DNA of 64,000 nucleotides from AC-32 sp963715575. Lineage in GTDB: Bacteria; Actinomycetota; Thermoleophilia; Gaiellales; Gaiellaceae. The stretch lies in assembly GCA_963715575.1 (NCBI GenBank), contig OY970250.1:744001-808000 (forward strand). The letters run 5' to 3'. The notes under the pieces are model-generated. The model searched no databases. It was not told where the DNA came from and saw only the letters and a program-made list of their open reading frames with translations. The position numbers and the translations under genes are program-made. The stretch's first letter is position 1. Each line of letters opens with the position of its first letter. Positions 25,183 to 33,967 of the stretch are shown here, piece after piece.

Positions 25183-26183
25183 CCCGTCAGCGTCCATGCC
25201 GCGCTGCGGACGGTCTCCCTGACGCTGCCGGTCGCCTCGAAGGCGGCCGAGGGCTCGAAGCCGGAATGGATCGCGCAGTGCTCGCAGCGCGCGTCGTTGC
25301 CCGGGCCGTACTCCTCCCACTCGATCCCGTCGAGCAGCGCCTCGTAGGTCGGGAAGATCCCGTCGGTGAGCAGGTAGCACGGGCCCTTCCAGCCGTACGG
25401 GTTGCGCGTGATCGAGCCCCAGGGCGCACAGGCCAGCTTGCGCTCGCCGGTGAGGAAGTCCTGGTAGATCGGGCTCGCCAGCCAGCGGTAGCCCTCCTTG
25501 CGCGCGGCCGAGCGGATGACGCGGAACTTCTCCTCGTGCTCGTCGCGGGTCATCGTCAGCGCCGGGTCGATCTGCGAGTACTGGTAGCCGGGCGCGACCA
25601 GCATGCCGTCGATTCCGACCTCGTTCGTCAGGTAGCCCATCATCTCGACGACCTCGAGCGGGTCGGTCTCCTTGAAGATCGTCGTGTTGGTGGTGACGCG
25701 GAAGCCGGCCTCGCGCGCCTGGCGGATCGCGTCGACGGCGATGTCCCAGAGTCCCGGGTAGTCGCAGATGTAGTCGTGGATCTCGCGCATCCCGTCGAGG
25801 TGGACGACGAAGGTCAGGCGCTTGCTGGGCTCGAAGACGTCGAGGAACTGCTCCAGCCGGAGCGCGTTCGTGCACAGCTCGATGTTCTTGTTCAGCTCGA
25901 GGAAGCCGGCCACGACGTCCTCGATCCCCTTGTAGACGAGCGGCTCGCCGCCGCAGATCGAGACCACCGGCGCCGGGCACTGGACGCCTGCGTCGATGCA
26001 CTCCTCGACCGACAGGCGCGCCTTGTTCGACTCGTACTCGCGGATCTTCCCGCAGCCGATGCACGCGATGTTGCAGGCGAGCGTCGGCTCCAGCATCAGC
26101 ACGAGCGGATAGCGCTCGCCCTTGCGCTGCTGCTGTGCGACGTACTTGGCGATCTGGACGGTCGGGGCGAGCGGAAACTTCAT
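25179..26183 (-). CDS. hpnH: Adenosylhopane synthase HpnH (radical SAM)
   Basis: 334 residues, full length. The radical-SAM cluster motif is CNIACIGC, followed by SICGGEPLVYKG (GGE motif). Two more Cys in ARCEHCAIHSGFEP near the C terminus are typical of HpnH. The enzyme couples a 5'-deoxyadenosyl radical to diploptene, building the C35 hopanoid side chain. ATG at 26183 overlaps the cyclase stop codon (ATGA). Confidence 0.95.
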   Translation of the reverse strand: MKFPLAPTVQIAKYVAQQQRKGERYPLVLMLEPTLACNIACIGCGKIREYESNKARLSVEECIDAGVQCPAPVVSICGGEPLVYKGIEDVVAGFLELNKNIELCTNALRLEQFLDVFEPSKRLTFVVHLDGMREIHDYICDYPGLWDIAVDAIRQAREAGFRVTTNTTIFKETDPLEVVEMMGYLTNEVGIDGMLVAPGYQYSQIDPALTMTRDEHEEKFRVIRSAARKEGYRWLASPIYQDFLTGERKLACAPWGSITRNPYGWKGPCYLLTDGIFPTYEALLDGIEWEEYGPGNDARCEHCAIHSGFEPSAAFEATGSVRETVRSAAWTLTG

Positions 26184-27961
26184 CGACTGAGCCTTTCTCG
26201 TAGACGGCCGAGGGCGAGCAACGGGAAGTGGAGCCGGTAGAGGTGGTAGCGGATCATGAAGTCAAGCGGAAAGCCCGTGCCCGTGAAGTGGGCTTCCTCC
26301 CAGTCTCCGTTTGCCTGTTGAGTGCGGCATAACCATTCGGCGGCGCGACGGGCGGCCTGGCTGCCGGCCTCGTCTGCAGCGACGTAGGCTAATAGCGCCC
26401 ATGCCGTTTGGGAAGGCGTGCTCGGCCCGCGCCCACGCCAGGCCCGGTCGGCGTAGGAGCGGATGTCCTCGCCGAAGCCGCCGTCCTCGTTCTGGACCGA
26501 GTCGAGCCACGCCACTGCACGCCTGAACGCCCGGTGGCCGGGCTCGATTCCGCAGGCCTCGAGCGCCGGCACCGCGGCGGCGGTGCCGTAGACGTGGTTG
26601 ACGCCCCAGCGGCCGAACCACGAGCCGTCGGCCTCCTGCTCGCGCAGCAGCCAGTCGAGCCCGCGGCGCACCTCGTCGTCGAAGCCGGCCTCCGGGGCGA
26701 GCGCCTCGAGCGCGTGGGCGGTGACGTCCGCGCTCGGCTCGTCGGTCACCTTGCCGAAGTCGCAGAAGGGGAGCTTGTAGAGCCAGTAGGCCTCGTTGTC
26801 GACGTCGAAGGCGCCCCAGCCGCCGCTGCGCGACTGCATCCCGGCCGTCCAGGCGAGGCCGCGGTCGACGGCGTCGCGGCCGCGGTGGCAGCGGCGCAGC
26901 GCCAGCGCCACCACGGCGGTGTCGTCCACGTCCGGGTAGAGGTCGTTCTCGAACTCGAAGGCCCAGCCGCCCGGCGCGAGCTCCGGCGTGCGCACGGCCC
27001 AGTCGCCGGCGACCGTGACCTCTTCGTTGAGGAGCCAGTCGGCGGCGCGCACGAGCGCGGGATGCTCGGGGCCGAGCCCCGAGTCGCGCAGCGCGAGCAC
27101 CGCGAGGCCGGTGTCCCAGACGGGTGACTGGCACGCCTCGGGCCGCAGCCGGTCGCCCTCCTCGATCGTGAAGCCCTCCCAGCCCTCGACCGCGCGGCGC
27201 AGGGTCTCGTCCTCGAAGCCGTGGCCGAGCGCGGCCAGCATCAGGATCGACCAGACCCACGGCGGCTGGATCCCGCCCCAGGAGCCGTCGGCCTCCTGGT
27301 GTGCCCGCACCCAGCGCTCGGCCTCGTGCAGCGCCGCCCGGCGCAACGGCCCCGGCGGGGCAGGCGCTCGGGTCTTGCCGGGCTTGGAGCCGATCTCGCG
27401 CAGGTCGATCTCGGCGTGGCGCACCGGCCGTAACGCGCGGCAGGCCGCGAGCGGGACGAATGTGCCACGCGCCCAGCAGCTGAAGTTGTAGATCGATACA
27501 TAGGCGTTAGCCGGGAAGAGCACTAGCTCGACCGGGATCGGCGTCACCCGCTGCCACGGCCACTGACCGAGCAGAGCGAGGAAGCACTTGGTGAAGATGC
27601 GCGTCTTTGCGATCCCGCCGCGCGAGCGGATGAACTCACGCGACCGCGGGCCGGGATCGACGCCCGCGAGCTTGAGCGCGGCGTACGCCTCGACGGTCGT
27701 CGAAAGGTCACCCGGGCCCTCGAACCAGATCGCCCAGGTGCCGTCGTCGCGCTGCCGCGCCAGCAGCTCGTTGGCGATCTTGCGATCGAGCTCCGGGGTG
27801 CGCAGGCCGAGCACGTGGTGCCAGAAGAGGTGCTGCGCGGTCATGGTCACGTTCGACTCGAGCTCGCCGACCCAGTAGCCGTCGTCGTGCTGGAGCTCGA
27901 GCAGGCGCGCCGTGGCAGCCTCGATCGCCGCGTCGAGGCGGGTCTCGGTGGCGACGCTCAT
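26180..27961 (-). CDS. shc: Squalene-hopene cyclase
   Basis: 593 residues from the ATG at 27961. The protonating DxDD motif is DVDD at 344-347 (LYPDVDDTA). Multiple QW-type repeats are present (for example QRDDGTWAIWF, QEADGSWGG, QSRSGGWGAF, QEADGSWFG, QNEDGGFGE, QQANGDWEE). The membrane-bound enzyme cyclises squalene to hopene/hopanol in one step. The start overlaps the hpnE stop and the stop overlaps hpnH, both by 4 bp. Confidence 0.96.
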   Translation of the reverse strand: MSVATETRLDAAIEAATARLLELQHDDGYWVGELESNVTMTAQHLFWHHVLGLRTPELDRKIANELLARQRDDGTWAIWFEGPGDLSTTVEAYAALKLAGVDPGPRSREFIRSRGGIAKTRIFTKCFLALLGQWPWQRVTPIPVELVLFPANAYVSIYNFSCWARGTFVPLAACRALRPVRHAEIDLREIGSKPGKTRAPAPPGPLRRAALHEAERWVRAHQEADGSWGGIQPPWVWSILMLAALGHGFEDETLRRAVEGWEGFTIEEGDRLRPEACQSPVWDTGLAVLALRDSGLGPEHPALVRAADWLLNEEVTVAGDWAVRTPELAPGGWAFEFENDLYPDVDDTAVVALALRRCHRGRDAVDRGLAWTAGMQSRSGGWGAFDVDNEAYWLYKLPFCDFGKVTDEPSADVTAHALEALAPEAGFDDEVRRGLDWLLREQEADGSWFGRWGVNHVYGTAAAVPALEACGIEPGHRAFRRAVAWLDSVQNEDGGFGEDIRSYADRAWRGRGPSTPSQTAWALLAYVAADEAGSQAARRAAEWLCRTQQANGDWEEAHFTGTGFPLDFMIRYHLYRLHFPLLALGRLRERLSR

Positions 27962-29184
27962 GCCGCCACCTCCTTGCGGGTCGGGGCCAGGGCACGCGCG
28001 GCGGCGAGGCCGCTGCGGATCGCGCCTTCCATCGTCGCCGGCCAGCCTGTCGCGGTCCACGCCCCCGCGCGCGTGACGTTTGGGCGGCTCGTCTGAGGCC
28101 CGGGGCGGTGGCGCTCGCTGCCGGGCCGGACCGCGATCGTGGCCGCCGGCTCCCGGCTGACGCGCGACCAGAGCAGCTCCGCCGGGCCGAGCCGGCCGGT
28201 CAGCTCGGAGGCGATCCGCTCGACCAGCTCGCGGCCGCGCAGCTCCATCAGCTCGGGCGCGCCCGAGGAGACGACCGTCAGGTACTGGCCGCGCTCCGGC
28301 GGCGAGCCGGTCAGGGCGCCTCGGTCGAACACCCAGTGGGCGTCGCTGCCGAGCAGCGCGGCCAGGGGCGAGTCGAGCAGGACCCGGTCGAACCAGAGAT
28401 GGACGCTGACGATCGGCGAGTCCTCGAGCTCCGGCTCCGGCTCGCCGAGCAGGTGGGCGCTCTCGCGCGGCGGCACGGCGACGACGACCGCGTCCGCGTC
28501 GAGGTCGCCGAGGCTCTCGACCCGAACGCTCGTGAGCACGGTCGCGCCGGCGGCCTCGAGCGCGCGGCCCGCGGCCTCGCCGTGCAGCTCGCCGAGCGGC
28601 CGTGCCGGCAGCAGCAGGTCGGAGTCGCGGCGCTCGCCGAGCAGCGCCGTGCGGACGGTGAAGTCGCCTGCCTCCGCGCTCGCCTCCTCGCTGCGCAGGT
28701 TGAGCGCCGGCCGGATGAAGACGTCCCAGAAGCGGTCGATCGCACGCTGCGACTGGCCACGCGCCCGCAGCGCATCCGCGAAGGTGTCGCCACGCGAGTC
28801 GCCCCAGCGCGCAAGCGCCCGCAGGATCCGCAGGCGCTCGCCGAGCGAGACATGCCCATAGCGCAGCAGCGCGAGCGCCGAGGGCGAGATCGAGGCGCTG
28901 CGGCCCTGCTCGTCGAGCACCGGCAGCTCGAGCGGCACCCGTCGCACCGAGCCGCTCTGGCCGACGCGCTCGAGGAAGCGCAGGTACTCGGTGAAGCAGC
29001 CGAGCGCGACGTGCTGGCCGTTGTCGGGCGGCGGCTCGGGGTCGCCTGCGCGCCGCGGCAGCGTCTGCACCGCCCCGCCGAGCGTCGGCCGTGCCTCGTG
29101 CAGCGTCACCACGTGCCCGCCGTCCACGAGCTCCAACGCCGCGCTGAGCCCCGCCAGCCCGCCGCCGACGACCTCGACCCTCAT
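27958..29184 (-). CDS. hpnE: Squalene-associated FAD-dependent desaturase HpnE
   Basis: 408 residues from the ATG at 29184. The N-terminal FAD-binding motif is VEVVGGGLAGLSAALEL, followed by HEARPTLGGAVQTL. The C-terminal amine-oxidase/desaturase region is TRAGAWTATGWPATMEGAIR. HpnE removes the hydroxyl of hydroxysqualene to give squalene, after HpnD and HpnC. It is coupled by 4-bp overlaps to hpnD upstream and shc downstream. Confidence 0.93.
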   Translation of the reverse strand: MRVEVVGGGLAGLSAALELVDGGHVVTLHEARPTLGGAVQTLPRRAGDPEPPPDNGQHVALGCFTEYLRFLERVGQSGSVRRVPLELPVLDEQGRSASISPSALALLRYGHVSLGERLRILRALARWGDSRGDTFADALRARGQSQRAIDRFWDVFIRPALNLRSEEASAEAGDFTVRTALLGERRDSDLLLPARPLGELHGEAAGRALEAAGATVLTSVRVESLGDLDADAVVVAVPPRESAHLLGEPEPELEDSPIVSVHLWFDRVLLDSPLAALLGSDAHWVFDRGALTGSPPERGQYLTVVSSGAPELMELRGRELVERIASELTGRLGPAELLWSRVSREPAATIAVRPGSERHRPGPQTSRPNVTRAGAWTATGWPATMEGAIRSGLAAARALAPTRKEVAA

Positions 29185-29999
29185 CGCAGCAACCCCGCCC
29201 CCATGATCCGAAGCTTCGTCAGCGGCGAGAGCCTGACCGACCCGCCGAAGACGTCGAACCCGCGCGCCTCGATCCGGTCGAGGGTCGCGCGGTAGAGGCC
29301 CGCAAAGGTCGAGACGCACGCGGCGCTGCGGGAGTCCAGGGTCTCCAGCAACCCGAGCCCCTCGGCCAGGTGCGCCCGCGCGCGCGAGGCCTGGAACGCC
29401 ATCAGCGCCCGCCATTCCGGTCCGGCGCGGCTCGCGGCGATGTCGTCCTCGGTGACGCCGTATGCGGTCAGCTCGTCCTGGGGCAGGTAGACGCGGCCGA
29501 GCCCCCAGTCCTCGCGCACGTCCCGCATGATGTTGATCAGCTGCAGCGCCACCCCGAGCGTCGCCGCCCGCTCGACGTCGTCGGAGCCGTAGACCGCGAC
29601 GCACGCCACGCCGACCGCCCCGGCCACGCGCCGGCAGTAGCCGTCGAGCTCGGCGAAGTCCGCGTAGCGGTCCTGCTCGGTGTCCTGCAGCCCGCCGTCC
29701 ACCAGGTCGTGCAGCGCGCCCGTGGGGATGCCGTAGCGCGCGCGGGCATCGGCGAGCGCGACCAGCGTCGCGTCCTCGGGAGCCGCGTCGAGCGCGGCAC
29801 GCAGCGACTGCAGGCGCTCGCGCTTCTCCTCGACCGGCAGCGAGCCGTCGGCGATGTCGTCCACGCGGCGGGCAAAGGCGTAGATCGCCGAGATCGCGCG
29901 CCGCCGGTCGCGGGGCAGGACGCGGATCCCGTACGCGAAGTTGCGCGCTTCGCGGCGCGTCAGCCGCTCGACCTCGGCGTAGGCGCTCTCCACCGTCAT
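29181..29999 (-). CDS. hpnD: Presqualene diphosphate synthase HpnD
   Basis: 272 residues. The first Asp-rich motif is FARRVDDIADG and the second lies in LINIMRDVREDWGLGRVYLP, both typical of trans-isoprenyl diphosphate (squalene/phytoene) synthases. HpnD condenses two farnesyl diphosphates to presqualene diphosphate. It is more canonical than the adjacent HpnC. ATG overlaps the hpnC stop codon. Confidence 0.93.
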   Translation of the reverse strand: MTVESAYAEVERLTRREARNFAYGIRVLPRDRRRAISAIYAFARRVDDIADGSLPVEEKRERLQSLRAALDAAPEDATLVALADARARYGIPTGALHDLVDGGLQDTEQDRYADFAELDGYCRRVAGAVGVACVAVYGSDDVERAATLGVALQLINIMRDVREDWGLGRVYLPQDELTAYGVTEDDIAASRAGPEWRALMAFQASRARAHLAEGLGLLETLDSRSAACVSTFAGLYRATLDRIEARGFDVFGGSVRLSPLTKLRIMGAGLLR

Positions 30000-30802
30000 C
30001 GAATGGCCGCCAAGGCGAGCCGCGCCCGAGAGGGACGCGGGCGGCCGTTGAAGATGTCCCAGTCGGCCCGCTCGAGCGCCTTGAGCGCCGCGAGGCCACC
30101 GCGTGCGAAGAGCGCGACCGCTCGCCCGACGCGCCCGCCGCCGAGCCGCCGTCCGAGCTCCTCGCCGGACGCCAGCAGTCCCCGCGCCCTCTCGGCCTCG
30201 AACTCGAGCAGCCGGCGCAGCTCCGGGCTCGGCCGGTCGAGCTCCTCGACCCCGAAGCGGCGCCGATCCTCCGCCGGCAGGTAGACGCGCCCCAGCGCGA
30301 GGTCGCGCGGCACGTCCTGCAGGAAGTTGACGAGCTGCAGGCCCGTGCAGACGTCGTCCGAGAGCGCGACCGCCTCCGCGTCGTCACCGCGGCCGAGCAC
30401 GCCGAGCACGAGCCGGCCGACCGGATCGGCCGAATGGATGCAGTAGCCCTTCAGGTCGCGCCAGGTCTCGTAGGACGCAATGCGCTGGTCGATCCGGTTC
30501 GCCTCGATCAGGCGCAGGAAGGGCTCGCGTGGGAGCGAGCAGGCGCGGATCGTCGGCTGCAGCTCGCGCATCACCTCCCAGTCCGGCTCGCCGTCGTAAC
30601 AGGCGTCGAGCTGTGCCTCGAGCTCGTCGAGCGCCGCGAGCCGATTTCCGGGTACTTCGTCGCCGAGCAGATCAACCAGACGGGCGAAACCGTAGATCGC
30701 GCGCAGGTGCGGGCGCAGCGCGCGCGGGAACAGGAGCGAGGCGACGGGGAAGTTCTCCGTGCGCGCCCGTTTGGCAACAGATCGCGCGCTGGCCGGTTCC
30801 AT
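29996..30802 (-). CDS. hpnC: Hydroxysqualene synthase HpnC
   Basis: 268 residues from the ATG at 30802, first gene of the hopanoid operon. It shares the squalene-synthase fold with HpnD: FARLVDLLGDEVPGN (first Asp motif, VDLLGDE) and NFLQDVPRDLALGRVYLP (second motif). HpnC converts presqualene diphosphate to hydroxysqualene. Its start is 23 bp from a divergent response-regulator gene, so the operon promoter must lie in that gap or within the regulator gene. Confidence 0.92.
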   Translation of the reverse strand: MEPASARSVAKRARTENFPVASLLFPRALRPHLRAIYGFARLVDLLGDEVPGNRLAALDELEAQLDACYDGEPDWEVMRELQPTIRACSLPREPFLRLIEANRIDQRIASYETWRDLKGYCIHSADPVGRLVLGVLGRGDDAEAVALSDDVCTGLQLVNFLQDVPRDLALGRVYLPAEDRRRFGVEELDRPSPELRRLLEFEAERARGLLASGEELGRRLGGGRVGRAVALFARGGLAALKALERADWDIFNGRPRPSRARLALAAIR

Positions 30803-30825
30803 GAGCAAAACCTATAGTCGGGCGC

Positions 30826-31218
30826 GTGAGGAAGAGCGAGCCGGGCGTGATCGTGGTCGCCGACGACGACCCGGACATCCTCGACCTCGTCGCGCTCACG
30901 CTGGAGCGCAGCGGCCACGTCGTGCACCGCGCCCTCGACGGGGAGGAGGCGCTCGAGCTGGTCAAGCGGGAGCGGCCCGACCTCGTGGTGCTCGACATCT
31001 CGATGCCGAAGCTCGACGGCCTCGAGCTGACCCGCCGGCTCTGCGGCGATCCGGAGACGAGGGCCATTCGCATCGTCTTGCTGACCGCGCTCGTGCAGGA
31101 CACCGACATCAGCGAGGGCCTCGCCGCCGGCGCGGACGCCTACGTGCGCAAGCCGTTCAGCCCGCAGGAGCTGCAGGACCGGGTGGAGGCGCTGCTGCCC
31201 CGTCAGCCCGGCGAATAG
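30826..31218 (+). CDS. Single-domain response regulator
   Basis: 130 residues, receiver domain only. The acidic pocket is VVADDDPDILD, the phospho-acceptor Asp lies in LVVLDISMPKLDG, and the conserved Thr and Lys in VLLTALV and VRKPFSPQEL. With no output domain it probably acts by protein contact, like CheY or Spo0F. It is divergent from hpnC and overlaps the next regulator gene, which converges on it, by 16 bp. A TATAGT hexamer 8 bp before the GTG could be a -10 element for a near-leaderless transcript. Confidence 0.88.
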   Translation: MRKSEPGVIVVADDDPDILDLVALTLERSGHVVHRALDGEEALELVKRERPDLVVLDISMPKLDGLELTRRLCGDPETRAIRIVLLTALVQDTDISEGLAAGADAYVRKPFSPQELQDRVEALLPRQPGE

Positions 31219-31889
31219 CGGTAGCCGTAGCCGCGTACGGTCTCGATCGCCTCGGGCGGGACTCCCACCGCGGCCAGCTTGCGGCGCAGGTAGCCGACGT
31301 AGAGCTTTACCTGGTCGCGCGAGGCGCCGCGCTCGCCGCCCCACGCGAGCTCCAACAGCTGCTCGTGCGCGAGCAGCTGGCCAGGATGGTCGACGAAGGC
31401 GCTCAGCAGGCGGAACTCGAGCGGCGTCAGCTCGACCGGCTGGCCGCCGGCCTGGACGCGGCGCTGGGAGAAGTCGACCTCGAGCAGGCCGTCGCTGTAG
31501 GCGTCGCGCACCTCGGGCGTAGGCGCTCGCCGGAGGACGGTCTCGACGCGCGCGAGCAGCTCCTGGCGGCCGAACGGCTTGGTCACGTAGTCGTCGGCGC
31601 CCGCCCGTAGCGCGCGCACCTTCTCGAGCTCCGCGCCGAGCGCGCTCAGCATCACGACGGGCACGTCGCTCAACTCGCGGATCCGCTCGAGCGTCGCCCA
31701 GCCGTCGAGCTCGGGCATCGAGATGTCGAGCACTACGAGGTCGGGCCGCTGCTCGAAGAGCAGCTTCAGGGCCTCGCGGCCATTCGGCGCCTCGGTGACG
31801 TCGTAGCCGGCTCGCGTCAGCAGCTCGGCGACGAGCGCGCGGACGTCGCCGTCGTCGTCGACCACCAGGACGGAGCCAAAGCTGCTCAT
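31203..31889 (-). CDS. OmpR/PhoB-family response regulator
   Basis: 228 residues. Receiver domain (about 5-120) with VVDDDGDVR, LVVLDISMPELDG and VTKPFGRQEL, then a winged-helix DNA-binding domain (about 130-228) with LTPLEFRLLSAFVDHPGQ and the closing RRKLAAVG then ETVRGYGYRY. It should bind direct repeats in promoters when phosphorylated. No sensor kinase is adjacent, so it is an orphan here. Confidence 0.92.
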   Translation of the reverse strand: MSSFGSVLVVDDDGDVRALVAELLTRAGYDVTEAPNGREALKLLFEQRPDLVVLDISMPELDGWATLERIRELSDVPVVMLSALGAELEKVRALRAGADDYVTKPFGRQELLARVETVLRRAPTPEVRDAYSDGLLEVDFSQRRVQAGGQPVELTPLEFRLLSAFVDHPGQLLAHEQLLELAWGGERGASRDQVKLYVGYLRRKLAAVGVPPEAIETVRGYGYRYSPG

Positions 31890-31920
31890 ACGCCCCTCAT
31901 ACCACAGGGCGTGGCGAAGT

Positions 31921-32334
31921 TCAGCCCGGGCGAGCCGAGGCAGGGCCCGGCGGGCGCGCCGGAGTCGAGCCCGGTGCGCTCCGCCAGACCTGCGTCAGCG
32001 AGACCCCGGGCCTGAGCCCGCGCCTCTGGGCCTCGCCGGCCGGGAGCTCGAGCACCGCGCGGGCACCCTTGCAGGCTGCCATGCGCCACGGCGACAGCTC
32101 GGGCGCAACCTTGAGCACGCGGTCCTCACGGTCGAGGAAGACGGCGTCGATCGGAAACCGCATGAAGGCGGTGTGGATGGACGACGCCGGCCGGAGCAGC
32201 ATCCCCTCGCACGAGGAGAGGCCGCTCCGGCCAAGGAGGCCGCGCAGGCGGGCGAACGCCGTCTCCGCGAGGAGACAGTGCTCGCAGACAACGTCGCCGT
32301 CGTCGTTCGCCAGTGCGACCTGAGGGAGTCCCAC
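31921..32334 (-). CDS. DUF192 family protein
   Basis: 137 residues from the GTG at 32334. The DUF192 pattern is clear: LRGLLGRSGLSSCEGMLL, then IHTAFMRFPIDAVFLDRED and ARAVLELPAGEAQRRGL. The family is small, mostly beta, of unknown function, often exported; no signal peptide is seen here. DUF192 genes recur beside actinobacterial Tad/Flp pilus loci, which fits the position. It starts 2 bp after the stop of the M15-like gene and is probably in its operon. Confidence 0.82.
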   Translation of the reverse strand: MGLPQVALANDDGDVVCEHCLLAETAFARLRGLLGRSGLSSCEGMLLRPASSIHTAFMRFPIDAVFLDREDRVLKVAPELSPWRMAACKGARAVLELPAGEAQRRGLRPGVSLTQVWRSAPGSTPARPPGPASARPG

Positions 32335-32336
32335 GC

Positions 32337-33710
32337 CTAGTACCCCACGTGGATGTGGTCGGCGTGGTTGGCGAGGGCAAACGAGGGCCCGCCCATGCCG
32401 AACAGTGAGATCACCTGGGCAGGGAGCATCCCGCCTGGCAGCATCAGGATGCTGCGGACGGCCTGCTCCGTGATCCCGCCAGGCTGCTGGTGCCCATAGA
32501 TCGAGACCCCGTTCAGCGCCGCGATGTCGACGGCGCGGCCGTAGATGTGCGCCGAGACGACGCCCGGCCGCGCATACAGGTGGTGCCCGCTGATCAGGCA
32601 CGAGACCCTCACTTGATGGTAGGCCTCGGCCAGGTACAGCATCACGGCCAGCACGCGGACGTCCACGTGGCCCTTGGCGACGTCCTGCCGCCCGCCGGGG
32701 TAGATCGTGAGGCGCTGGTCGTGCAGCACGCGTTCCTGCAGGTCGGCCTTCTGCGAGAGCAGGCCGTCGACCAGGCTCGCGAGCCCGACGGCCCGGTAGT
32801 AGTGGCGAAGAGCGACGACCCGGTCGGCGAGCGACGTGTCGCTCGAGTAGGCGAGCGCCGCCGCCCACGCGTTGGCGCGCCCGCCGAAGCCCGAGAGCTT
32901 GAAGGCGAGCGTGCGCAGGCCGGTCGCGCTGGCCGGGGCCCGGTCGTTGTGGCCCTCCGCGCGGAGCGTCGCCAGCACGAGCGCCCAGTCCACGTGCGCA
33001 GCGCGCGAGAACCGGACGAGGTCGCGGGCGAAGCTCAGCTTCAGCCGGGCGGCGGGCGGGGTCGGGTCGGGCGCGGCGCGGTTCAGCCACACCGTCACCG
33101 ACGGGAACGCCGCAGCCTCGGGATCGAGGGCCGGCGCCTGCGGAGCCTTCTGCTTCGGCTTCGCGTGCGGCTTCGTCTGCTTGAGCCGCGAGGGGCGGGC
33201 GACGTGCGTCTTCACCGCGGTGACCTTCTTCGCGGTCGAGGTCGGGCTCGACAGCGGGCGGGAGACGGCCGCGGTCGCCGCCTTGACCGTCAGGCGCGTG
33301 GCGGTCGCGGCGGTCGGGCGGACAGGCGCCGCCTGTGGCTCAGCCTGCACCACGTGCACGACGGGCTGCGCGGCGGGTGTCGCGCCCGTCGCGCCGGTCG
33401 CGCCGCTCGGCCCGGAGGCGCCGGTCGCGCCGGTCGCGGCCGGGCTCGTGCCGTCCTCGAGCAGCGAGTACACGCCGTTGCCGGCGCCCGCCGAGAGGGC
33501 GAGCCCGGCGAAGAAGATGGCGCTGAAGGAGAGGGTCTGCGCGAAGCGGCGCTTGTGCTTGCGCGGCTCCGCCGGCTCGGTCTCCAGCTTGCGCTCGTCC
33601 CACTCGTCCCAGGCCCGGCCCAAACCGAGCGCGGTCAGGATCGCCCTGGCGAGCGAGATCAGGAGGAGGTGCTGGATCAACCGCCTGGTCAAGGACTTCC
33701 GTCGTGGCAT
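32337..33710 (-). CDS. Membrane-anchored protein with collagen-like linker and M15-like C-terminal domain
   Basis: 457 residues. A cytoplasmic basic N terminus (about 1-58) is followed by one transmembrane helix (LSFSAIFFAGLALSAGAG), a GATGATGA collagen-like stretch, a long Lys/Pro/Ala/Thr linker (about 110-200) and a folded C-terminal region. The end carries SAHIYGRAVDIAALNG and HADHIHVGY, resembling the HxxxxxxD...HxH zinc site of M15 peptidoglycan peptidases. It could trim the wall where the neighbouring Tad pilus emerges; this is inference. No other domain was recognised. Confidence 0.7.
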   Translation of the reverse strand: MPRRKSLTRRLIQHLLLISLARAILTALGLGRAWDEWDERKLETEPAEPRKHKRRFAQTLSFSAIFFAGLALSAGAGNGVYSLLEDGTSPAATGATGASGPSGATGATGATPAAQPVVHVVQAEPQAAPVRPTAATATRLTVKAATAAVSRPLSSPTSTAKKVTAVKTHVARPSRLKQTKPHAKPKQKAPQAPALDPEAAAFPSVTVWLNRAAPDPTPPAARLKLSFARDLVRFSRAAHVDWALVLATLRAEGHNDRAPASATGLRTLAFKLSGFGGRANAWAAALAYSSDTSLADRVVALRHYYRAVGLASLVDGLLSQKADLQERVLHDQRLTIYPGGRQDVAKGHVDVRVLAVMLYLAEAYHQVRVSCLISGHHLYARPGVVSAHIYGRAVDIAALNGVSIYGHQQPGGITEQAVRSILMLPGGMLPAQVISLFGMGGPSFALANHADHIHVGY

Positions 33711-33967
33711 TGCCTTTGCTCCCGTTCGTCGGGCGCCGGTGGGCCGCCACGTCGGCGCGGATCTGTTGTGTTGGCATCCGCGGGCCGTTACGGACTGGGA
33801 GCACTATCGAGCCGCTGCTGCCGCCACCCTTCCCCCGAACAAGGGAGTTGCCGCGGAGATCCCTGGAACGAGGGATGGGCCGGCTGGGCGATTGGAACCG
33901 ATGATCGCGGCAGTTGAGCCATAGGCGGCGCGGCCACGCCCAGACACTTTCGGAGGTTCTTCCGGCT
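33711..33967. other. Intergenic region between the M15-like gene and the Tad locus
   Basis: This divergent gap should hold promoters for both directions. A 6-bp hairpin (ATCCCT at 33859, AGGGAT at 33871) lies in it. No confident -35/-10 pair, riboswitch core or longer gene is visible. Confidence 0.4.

Noticed and set aside
33340..33480. Tandem DNA repeat (GCGCCGGTC-like) as separate element
   Set aside because: It encodes the Gly-Ala-Thr collagen-like stretch of the M15-like protein, so it is part of the coding sequence.
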